A DNA stretch of 64,000 nucleotides from Amphiura filiformis (taxonomy: Eukaryota; Echinodermata; Ophiuroidea; Amphilepidida; Amphiuridae). The position numbers and the translations under genes are program-made. Positions 34,585 to 46,500 of this stretch are shown piece after piece. The stretch covers positions 85,256,148 through 85,320,147 of the forward strand of contig NC_092630.1 in assembly GCF_039555335.1 (NCBI RefSeq). Direction: 5' to 3'. Under the pieces are notes generated by a model. That model did no database searches and was not told the origin of the DNA. It saw nothing but the letters and a program-made list of their open reading frames with translations. The stretch's first letter is position 1. Each line of letters starts with the position of its first letter.

Positions 34585-37500
34585 TTAGTTGGTCGCCGCT
34601 GTTTTGGCCTCTAGCTTACGTCTCAGACTCTCTGGCATCTCAGGTGGTGGTGGACGTGGCAATTTGAAGTAGACCTTGACTGAATCATAGATGAACCATT
34701 GCAGGGCAGTCAGTGTACCAATCATGATGATACGTGGGAATAGACCCTTCCATAAACCTGGAAATTAACACAGAACATGTTTTAATAGCAATTGGGCAAA
34801 ATACTTTCAACTGTAAATAAGATTCAACATTATGCAAATATCTGTCCCCAATACAAGCCTTGGCCATGGATGTTGAATGATGAACAACCTTAACAGAGCA
34901 CACAGATCATACAGTAGAACACTGCAGACTGCATACACCTGTACCAGGCAGTTGCTTCATACATGACACTAATTAGCTCACAATGGAGGTATATTTCTCT
35001 CACACGCCAATGACTCAAGCACTCCCGATGGAACACAACATTGACAGTGTTGCTGAGCAGCTATTGCCACCCCAGGAGCGGATCTAAGGGAGCGTGTAAT
35101 TCATACAGGATGTCATAACCTTACACATATAATTGACCCTTTGCACGTTGCACGCCATCACAAAACAAGGTTCTACCCCAAACTTATATATGCCTTAATT
35201 ACTGTGTACACTTGTAAAAGCCTTCTAGCATGTTGCTCTACACACTCGCTATGAATTGAGCAATGCAATTTTTGCTAAAGCTCACTACCATTCGCAAGAT
35301 GCTGTGAACTACTTCTTTTTCTTCGGTTTAAGACTGAAATTATTCGGCTTTTGTTACTGCGCGCAAGGTCCCAACTCACGCTCGTGTAAATTTGCATAAG
35401 CGTGCACTAGTCACGCATTACGCAACGCACACCTAGCGTAAGCATTGTGCCCAACAGCGTGCACGCCATTCTATATCAATACACAGTGTTATGAGTCTTT
35501 CTTTTTTTCCGCCTTATATAAGCCAAACAAACTTCAGATTTCCCCCATAGTATTGCCAGCATGCTGATAGGCTTTTTAGCCTGGCTTGAACATTATGTTT
35601 GAGGACCCATACATGTCTCAGCACGGCCCAACAGTTTAGACAAACAAACTTACCAGCCATGCCCAGCTTGCGAGCTGCTTCTACAGGTGTGCTTCCTGAA
35701 TCCTGGTTCAGCTTAGATACCACAGTGTCAGCCGGGTGAGATACAATAGCACAGAATACACCAGCTGGTAAAACAAACAAAAATACATCAAGTTCAAAAT
35801 TATCAGTATGTTCTACGAGTTCTCAGCAAGCGTACTGGCAATGCATTGCACAAAAAGAACCGTTTCACGCCTTGGTCACACGATGCTACCCAGCTTGTTC
35901 ATCGAATGAGGTGCTGATCGGCAACACATGCTAAAGAAAGAGTTTCTAGGCAAGTATACTGTATATTTTACTGAGTGCATAATACACTTATAGCTAAAAT
36001 AATAAATTCTCGATCATGAGAGGATGTACCTTCTGCGTCAGCGTACTTTTCATAGAATAACACGATCGCGCGACCTGCATGACCGAACCTTGACCTTGCC
36101 TAGCAACGACCGTGTGATTGGTCAATTCTCAAAAGCTGTGTTTGCGCCGTAAGCGCCCGTATTTGCGTAGTACGCTCGGCGCAAATAACTGTGCGTACCC
36201 AAGTTGGCTCTCATGATCGAGAATTTAATATTTTGGCTATAGCATAATATAGTATACACGAACACAACGACATGAAAATTTTCTAATTTTCTCCATGAGT
36301 ACAACAATGTTTGGGATATATAATACAAAATCATTTGTACTTTGGCAAATAACATTTGAACATACATACCAATGTAACCGGCAACAAATGTTACAACCAG
36401 CTGCTCTGATTTAGAGCAATCTGCTCTAGGCTTGGGCACTACATATTTGTACAGAGCCTCAACTGTCCTCTCAAAGCAGGCAAATTTCATCATAGTGTAT
36501 GGGATTTGTCGAAGCCAAAGTGGAGGAAGACCCTTGTAGAACCTGTAAGAACATGTTTAATAGGAAGGGAAAATCAATAATGAATACTTCTGATGGGGTG
36601 AGGTGCATGTAAAATGTCATGTTGCCAGCCTATAGCATTAACATTTTAAAACCAGATGACTGGAATATGCAAAGCCAATGAATGGTTGACACCATGATGG
36701 TGAAAAGCTAAGGTATGACTTCAAAGGCCAACCACTGGTCAACTGGAAAGACCTGGCAGTTTAACCAAGTTCTGTTGTACAATCATTTTACATTATGCAA
36801 TGAGGGCTTGCTTGGAAAGCTGTGCTAGCTATTGAAGCAGTTGAAATCCCTCAATAAATATTTCACAAATCAAAAAAAATTACTGTTTGGACTTAAGGGA
36901 ACTGGAATGAGCGTTTTGAGCGTTTCGACAGTATTTTTGTGGGACATGAGAGCACATCAGACGTGTCGGAGTACGTTATGAGTGCGGAGAGTGTCTTTCT
37001 GATATCAAATAATTTTCATTTTTTGAAATTCACGGTATAATACAAATTTTATGACAAATTATAAAAAGTTGATATTTTTCACATTTTTGATATATAACAG
37101 TCCTCGAAGTAAATTATATAAATTTAATGATTCTTAAAGTGCATGTAGCTGGGAGGAAAAGCCGAGGATCAATTGAAAATTTTGACCTTTCATATTGAAT
37201 ATATAGGATTTTTTCCCAAAAAGATCTAATTTTTTTTGGTGTTTTGGGAAAAAATCTATATCTTCAATACGAAAGGTCAAAATTTTCAATTGATCGTCGG
37301 CATTTCATCCCACCTACATAGACTTTAAGTATAAATCATCAGGTTTATAAAGTTAACTTCGAGTACTGTTAAATATCAAAAAATCAATCTTACTATAAAT
37401 AGGGAAATGTTGTATCTATCTATCTATCTATCTATCTATGTATCTATGTATGCCTATAAAGGCTCCGTCAGTTTCGATCCAAATGTCGCCAAATTCATAC

Positions 37501-40500
37501 GGGAGATCGATGAATATACGGGAACGTGTTTAAACTTTATTTGGTTGAAAACGGTCAAGAATTGGCTGCAAAAACAGTGAAAATATGGGTAAAACGGGGT
37601 TTTGTTATGAAAATCGGTTACCAGCCTACGCGTCAGTGCAGCTGGCGGCAGCGTCGGCGTCAAGCGTGTGTGCGCATTACGCCAATGCGCTGCAGAAATG
37701 GCGAGAGCCACACGATTTGCTTGAGCCAGAGACCAGTGGACATGATAATAGGGAAAGAAGGAAAAATATTAATGGACAAAAAGGTACATGGACGGGTCAC
37801 GGGATGAAGCGGTACTATAAAGAAAAATTAAATTAAAATGAGGACAAAAAGGTACGAATAATTAGATCAACAGGTTAAAGTAACTAAATGAAACGGAACG
37901 AAACAAAGAAGGAAAGAAACTATTCAGGAAATGTAAGAAAAAAGAAGCTAAAATAATGAGAACAGAATTAAATAAAAACATGGAAACGGGAAATCACAAG
38001 CAGCAAATAAAAAAGATGCTAAAAGGAAATGTAAGAAAGAACAGATTTAGACAATAATGGGAACTGGGTTAAATAAATAAATAACATGGAAACGGAAAAT
38101 CACAAGCTAAGCAGAGGAAACTAAAAAAAAATTTTAGAAGAGACAGATTTAGATAAATAAAAATGTACCTTTTCAATGATTCTACCTGTTCAGTAATTCT
38201 TCCTGTTATAGTGAACGCTCCCATTTACTCATCTAGCGGGGACCCGCGCGAAACGCGGGTATCCCGCTAGTTTTTAATCATTTGCCATAAAATGTGTATT
38301 ACATTGCAATTTCAAAAATCTAAATTATTTGATATCAGAAGGACATTCTTCAGTATTCAGAATGCAATTCGATATGTCTGATGTGCTCTAATGTCCCACA
38401 ATACATACTGTCCAAACGTTCATACCCCACCCCTTAAATATGCTTTTACCAGCTCCTGCATTTTAAGGTGGTACTACACCCCTTGATAAATTTGTGACTA
38501 TCTCTGCTAGAATGTACCTCATTTCTTAACATATATAACTAGATTTCGCGGTTCTCGGGTCGGGCGCTTCTCGTGATAGGCCTATTTCTAATTACCCAAA
38601 CTCGTTACCCATATACCTGCCCTGACTTTTTAAACTACTAAGAAATGCGTCTCTCAATGATCAAGACCCAAGACACAACTTAATCAACTCTGTTTGTTTT
38701 AAAGGTGTGATGCTTACTTGGTAGGCCTACCCATAATCTGAAACCAATCATTCGCTCTTCCAAGCCCTGCCCTGTTACCACATTTAGAGAAACCGAAATT
38801 AGTATCTGGACGTGGATATAGGCCGTTACTAAAGTAATGAAATCAATCGCGAGAAACGTGAACGCAAAAACGGTTCATAGGCCTTCCGGAAATAGTCATG
38901 TTCTCATAAAATAGGCCTACATGCACGTGTTTGGTGTGTGCACGTGTTCGGTATCTTAATATTGAAATATGTGTTGAAAATAAGGCCTATAATTATTGGT
39001 CCGATGAGATGCACCTGTTAGTCACACTGTAATGCTTTTCCGATCGCGCGGACTGTACTCCGCGCACACTCCCGCTGATACTCCGCGATAGCGCACCGCG
39101 CGAGCACGCGATAGTGCAGCACGAGCACGCGATAGTGCACCGCGTGAACGCTTGAAACTCAAGGACGCCTTGAACGCGATAAGCGCCAGCGGACAGAGGA
39201 CAGATTTGACGGACGGACACGCCGTAATTAGTATTAAGATGAACCATTTCAGTGAAGTAATTGGATTCCTTGCCCCTATAATATACATAACTATTGTTAC
39301 CAGGTTACCAGGTGTAGTTATTTTTTGAGAAAAATGCAAAATTAGTCACAAAATTTATCAAGGGGTGTAGTACCACCTTAAAGCAGATGTATTCTTCTTG
39401 AATGATAATATAATTGATCATCTTCATCAAGATGTACAGTTAAATAACAAAGTAACCTGGAAATTATTTCTTACCCTCTAAGTCCTTCTTGTGCTTTTAG
39501 CTTGGGGAAACCTTCCCTCAATGTACTTGCCCATCCAGGCTGTGTTTGGATCCGGACCTTGCATGCTTCCATAGGTGCCAAGGCTATATCGGCAAAGAAT
39601 TCGGCACTAGCACTAGCAGCGAGGTACAATGATGTGCGATAACTGAATGACCTTTCCTGCAATGTATTTGAAAAAATTGTTTCGTTTTGTTATCATTATT
39701 CAGAAAAGTATTCATCACTTATGTAGCATCGTATGACGACTTATTTATTTCTATTGCAGTACATTCTGTGTTCTGTTGTTGAATGTTTAAAATCTTTTAG
39801 ACGCTTACTAAGTTTAGACGCCATTATTCCTTACCTCTCCGATTAAATCACTGTAAAAGATTTTGAAGACCTCATAGAAGCCAAATTTACAAAGACCTTG
39901 CATGGAGTAACCAATAAGTGTAGGGGCCCATCCTTTAGCTAAAGCTCTCACACCTTCCTCTTGTATCGTCACCCTGAAGCCAGTGAAAATACCCTGGTAC
40001 TTGCCTGGGTCAACCTGCAAAACAAAACAGACAATGTCATGTGCTGTCAACTGCAAACCAGTGTCTATCAGGAAACTCACAGTTTGGGGATAGAAATATG
40101 TAGACTTTTAACTCTGCACAACAAGAAATCATCTTTTGTTCAAGTGGTCGCATTTCTAAACATGATTAAGCATATAAACATGCACCAAAAAAAAAAAAAA
40201 AAAATTGTTAGGTGCAATTTGATACCTTAGTGTAAAAATAATTCCAAAAATTGTGACATTGAACTACTGCGTAGAAATATATACGCTTTGATGGGTATCA
40301 ACCATGCACAATGTTTGAGATCAAAACTGACAAAAGACAGCCCATGTCAGGTGAGTGAAACATCTCAGGCTAAGCTGAAAAATTGTACAATATGTGATCT
40401 AATTCAATGTACAACTCAAAGAAATGAGCACTTCTTTTTATGTGCTGATAATATATTCATGCCTGAAATAAAGTAAAAAATGGAAGTGATCCAACTATCT

Positions 40501-43500
40501 ATTCAATTTGAATCCCACACTTCCTCTATACTGTGGTTAGCTTCGGTAGTGACGTAGGTACATATTTCGCTGTGTGCAAAATCAAACCGTGTGCTTTAAG
40601 GTAAATCACACAGAACATATACACCCACATTCAAAATCACTTCATATGTGTTTTACTGATTTTGTTTCATAGACAGGTTAATTTCAAACTAAGATTACCA
40701 GATCTAAATTTGGTCAGCGGCACTAGTTTTGAAGTTTTTTTATGCGTTAGCGTTAGTACGACTACGACTCTGAGTATAACGTTACTTGGTGGTTGGTGCA
40801 TGTACTTACACTTTTACATACGCGATCAAAGTGGTGCATACATCCAAGCATCCAAGAAATACAGCACTTACTGAACTTCAAAGCTAGAGTGCCACTGACT
40901 GGATGGAGGTAATGAAATAGACTATCTACATAATCAAAACTTTACCTGAATTCTGCATTTTACTAAATCAAGGGGTACAATAGCAGTATGTGTAATACCA
41001 CAGCTTAGAATACCACCAAAGCCACAAAGAGCGTAGTATTTGCTTGATCCAAACTCGCAGCTCACCTCTGCAATGGGAGAAAAAATGATCAAATGATACA
41101 AACTGTGTTCAGTTTAGATTCCACTACCAGGTACTGTAAACTGAAAAAACTAACTAAGTCTGTCAACTGCACTCAATCCAAAAAAATATATGTGGGCCTG
41201 CAAGACTGCAAGAATTTGGCGTTCTCATTGTGCATGTCTTGTAATCCAAAAGCAGTGTTCGATTTACCAGAAAAAAGCTACTTGCATTTGTGCAGGTAAC
41301 ATAGAAAATCTACCTGCACAAAGTGAAAGTAACTTGCACACAATTTAACCATATAAAATAAGACGTTTGTGCCATGAAACTAATCATCTTTTTCACAGAT
41401 GAAAGATAGAAATTGGTGTCATTTCGTAAGGCATATTTATATTACTTCTTTGATTTAGAGGCATGGGCATGATGTATGGTTCTGATTCTAACTGTGTAAT
41501 TTACTGTGTAGTACTACTAAAATTCTACATGCACTTGTGCAGGTACATTTGAAAAGTTATGTGCAGATTGTTAAATCGAAAACTGTCCAAGAGGATTCAA
41601 AGGGAGCTCTTCAGATTATTAGCACTCCTAAATTTGGGTACCCTTCTGCTGACAAAAGTGCTCATCCAAATACGCCTAATGTTTAACCTTTATCTGCAGT
41701 AAAAAAAATCATCATAACATTAATCTGGCGGGTAATAATTTATAGGGTCATTTTAGGTCTGGAAAAAAATTGGCAATTTGGCAATCTCCTTGCCAGGAAA
41801 TTCTGTCATTTGAAGGGCGATTTTGCTTTTCTGGATAGATCTATTGCCAGGAAATACACATTTTTTCCAGTCCTGGTCATTTTATTCAGAAATTTCTAGT
41901 TTAACTGGTGCATTGAATTTGAAAGTGTGGACTAGTACAATTGTCAGACAAAAATTCTGTAGGGGCACTTATTGGAAATGGGTGCCATACAGGTCGAATA
42001 CGGCATTATTGGACTTGACTAACCAGAAACGGTAGAAATGCATTATTCATAAAGGAAAGAGTACTATTTACAGGAAATTGGTAAACCTACAGTGGCAGTG
42101 AGTCATAATTCTACTTTCCCATGACTGTCAAAAGGTCAGATCTGGTCCAACCATGCTGTCAAAGGAAAGGTTACATTGCAATTCTGCACACATGTATGTA
42201 TGCAGCCCAATCTTTTGTTAATTTTTCATGAAATTGAGGATCAAGTAAGTTCATTAATTATGCCTGGTGAATATAAATTCCACATTTCAAAGTCTTAAGT
42301 TATGGGTGTAATATAATCAGGGAAGTGATGTAATTAAGGGGGTACTACACCCCTGTGGTAAATTTGTGACTATTTTGGCATTTTTCTCAAAAAATAATAA
42401 CACACTGGTAACAAAAGTTGTGTATATTATTGGGGCAAGGAATCCAATAACTACACTGAAATTTCAGTGACTCAAGACAAGTGGTTCAGATATGATAGAA
42501 AATAAGGTACATCCTAGCGGTACCTCATTTCTTACCATAAATAACGAACCGCTTGTCTTGGGTCACTGAAATTCCAGTGTAGTAATTGAATTCCTTGCCC
42601 CTATAATATACATAACTTTTGTATGTGTTATTAGTTTTTGAGAAAAATAGACACAAATTTATCGAGGGGTGTAGTACCCCCTTAAGTACATGTATATGGG
42701 CCCTTACAACTTGATGTCAAAAGTTACATATTGCGCCATTCTGTACCAAAAGAACAGATAGTTTTTTTAATAAATAGGGTATCTAAAACAAGAAAATTTA
42801 AGAAAAAGGGTTATACAATGTATGTACAATAAATTACAGTGTTTTGGGTCCTTTGAGACAAATGTAGCATGGAATAAAGGTTAAAACTTTTGAATTTGTG
42901 TTTTCCCAGTTATCATGATGAAGGGTTTTAGGAAATTTAGGGCGATCCTGACTTTTAGACCACCCGAGCTATGTAAGGTAAAAATTGCAAATTTATCATA
43001 TTAAACTTTCGCAAAGGTTTTTAACACAAGTCAACACATACATAAATGACAGCCAGTGAAAAAATTTCACTGACCATCCAGGATTTGAACCTGGGACCTT
43101 CGGACCACCGGACCGATGCTCCACCAACTGAGCTAATGAGTCAGATGGAGAAGAGCACTGATGTTATTATCTATGGCCACGCGCGTTTTGAACTCGCCAC
43201 CCAAAAATGGTGGTTTTGTTACGCTTTTCCAAATCGAGGCTCGTTCAAATTGTTATATCTCTGCTTAAACAAAAGGTATTGAAGTGTGTTTGGTGTCATG
43301 TTATAGCTAAATGTGTGCCCTAACAGACCTCCAAAGGAGAATTATTTATCAGCTAAGATAGTGGAGTTAGAGTTGTTTGAGTTCAGAATGACCGAGGTGG
43401 GGGATGAGGCGGTGGCGGATGAGGCGGTGGCGGTATGTGCAAAGTCTATGGGAAATAAAGATTTTGTGTGTGCGCGTTGAATCAACTGATCATATCTTTG

Positions 43501-46500
43501 CATCCATATGGGCTACAGACATGGTTAAGAGCTCTTTTGAAAGATTATTTATTCTGCTAATTGTTTTTAATCATTTTGAACTCTTTATGATTGGTTTAGT
43601 CTATGAAATGCAAACTTTTATGTGCAAAACTACCTGTTTTCATATTAAACAGTGTAGTACATGTAAGCAATGCGGATGTCTTCAAAATCTAAAAGTTGCC
43701 CTAAATTTTTAATTACTTATCCTATCACAGTCAAAGTTTACATTTTCTGAGAGGAAATTTGATGAGGAATCTAAATATGGACTTCCTTTGTTTGTATGGG
43801 TTAGGGGTAAAATGTTTCACTTCAAAATATGTTGAATTGTAAAAAGATTTGAACATATTTTGGGACACCCTGTATTCCGAGATTACCAAACAGCTGTGAT
43901 TTGTTATCTTCCAAAGTCAGTAGGCTCCCCCTAACCTCTAACCAAATCAATGTTGTTTACTTTCAGTTTATAACTGTAAGTTAGTAATAAGCAATGCATT
44001 AAGTGACCCATTTTTTATTTGGATTTTTTTTTATTCCACCCTGTATAACTTCAAGGTCACCCTGTACAATGAGTTGAAATGTGTATATTTAAATTGCTTT
44101 TGCCTTCAGCTTTCCAAAAATGTATACTTTTGCTAGTTTAGGGTTGATAGTTGTGGAGATATTCTAATTTGAAACTTGATTGGTGTAAAAATTCATAATA
44201 TTTGTGATGTAACGCTAAGGGTGGCGAGTTCAAAACACATGGCCCTATTAGGCCTTCAGTTCAATATTATGAATCTTTTATTTACCAATCAAGTTTCAAA
44301 TTAGAATATCTCCACAACTATCAACCCTAGAGTCAAAATATGACTGATTTACTTGTTTCTAATGGGGGCAAAAATAATGTCAACACTTCTTTCTGAAGGG
44401 TATAAAATTGCACTTGTCATACTTTAGGGGTGCATTTTCAGACCTTGTAAATATTTAGGGTGCTATATGAGACTTTCATAACCCCATTAATATACGCGGA
44501 GCCTGTAATCCAATCAAAAGAAATTGATTGCCTGACCGCGCACTAATTGCCAGGTCATTAATAACTCACAATGACTCCGGACGTGCAACATTGACTTCTG
44601 CGCGCGCATGCATAAGCTACGCGTTATGGCAACGCACACGCCTACGCGATGCCGTCACGCTTCTGTGATTGGTAGCTCTTGTTGTCGGCGCGAATGTTAT
44701 ATTCGCCTGGTTGATTTTTTTGTAGGGTAGGTTACAACAATGATTAAAACTGGTTATATTTAACAGCGTTTTATGGCATAAAATAATGTAAAATGCCATT
44801 TTGATTTGTTCAAAATATTAGATAGGACGGTAGGCCTAATGAATGACAATAATAACTTTGCACCATCTATTTTGTGGTCATTGTGTGAAATTGTCGGGTT
44901 TTGTTTTGGGCTGCGGTATTTTTATACCTCAGCCCAAACCAGAACCAGACAAGTTCACACAATGACCTCAAAATAGATGGTCGCAGTTATTATTGTCTAT
45001 TCATAACCTCATTAATAAACGCTGATGCGTGCGATCCAATCATATTTTATTATTTGCGAAAACGCTTGAACGCAAATCGAGGTCATTAATATCTCACAAT
45101 TGACCGCAAAATGCGTAATTGTTCCAATGTCGCACACAATTGACTTCTGCGTCTTGCGGTATTGTGCGTCCAACAAACTGCGCTTTCGCGCTGGCTGCCG
45201 TATTTGGATTGCGGCGCTACCATATTTGCACAGATTGTGATACGCACTTTTGTTATTGGTCGTTCTGTTTTAGCCTGATCGATTTTTGGCAAGGGAAGAT
45301 GTAAAATCATCTATTTTTATAAACTTTTGAGCAAAATTTTGTGTTATTTTGTAAGGTGAAGAGATTAAAGTAGACGGTTATGAATGAGGTTAATAACTTT
45401 GCATCGGTAATATATCGGGCATTGTGAAAAATCTAAACATTTTGCTTTGGACCTCGGAATATCCTCGGGGCTACGCCCTCGGGATATTCCTCGGTTCCAA
45501 AGGCAAAATGTTTAGATTTTTCACAATGCCTCCAAATAACCGATGCGCAGTTATTAACCTCTAATTCATAACCTCATTAATAAACGCGATGCGTGCGATC
45601 CAATCATATTTTATTATTTGCGAAAACAAGAACGCAAATCGAGGTCATTAATATCTCACAATTGACCGCAAAATGCGTAATTGTTCCAATGTCGCACACA
45701 ATTGACTTCTGCGTGCGCCAGTATTGTGCGTCCAACAAACTGCTTGTGGCGCTGGCTGCCGTATTTGGATTGCGCGCTACCATATTTGCACAGATTCTGA
45801 TACGCACTTTTGTTATTGGTCGTCTTGTTTTAGCCTGATCGATTTTGGGAAAGGGAAGATGTAAAAAATTGTTTATTTTTACAAACTTTTGAGGAACATT
45901 TTGTGTTATTTTGTAAAGTTAAAAGATCAAAGTGACGGTTATGAATGAGGTTAATAACTTTGCATCGGTAATATGTCGGGCATTGTGAAAAATCTAAACA
46001 TTTTGCTTTGGACCTCGGAATATATATTCCTCGGTTCCAAAGCCTAAAGGCAAAATGCTTAGATTTTTCACAAGTCAATGCCCTCCAAATAACCGATGCG
46101 CAGTTATTAACCTCTAAATTAGGGACAGGCACATCTGAGTGAGGGCGCTATTTATTTTACTTGATTTTGTGCCACTGAAAACACCATTTTTGGAGAAAAT
46201 GATGAATAAAACCAAAATTAATATGTTTCAGATGCTCTAGTTTGCATTGACAACAGATTCAATGCTTTAGGAAGCAGAATGCAACATTGACTTCAGTTTT
46301 GAATATTTTTTTTGTGAGATATGCCTTGGTGAAAATCACCGTTTTGGTCAAAAAAGGGGTCAAAAAGGGGCATTTTTGGGAAAAAATTCTATTTTGAGGG
46401 TTCATACCACTAAATCCGCGTGTGAAGCGGTTTCCGGTAAAAGTTTATCACGACTATAGTCCCAACTTTGCATAAAAATGTGCAAAATCGGTACAATATT

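Noticed and set aside
36122-36493. A 123-residue frame covering the middle of the carrier
   Set aside because: Only 36370-36493 is exon 5; the rest reads through the donor site into a MITE in intron 5.
37454-37836. Overlapping open frames on both strands in intron 4
   Set aside because: They lie inside a non-autonomous Helitron and show no Rep or helicase motif.
43046-43282. Open frame with [20 protein letters not shown]
   Set aside because: It is the reverse translation of the tRNA-like sequence.
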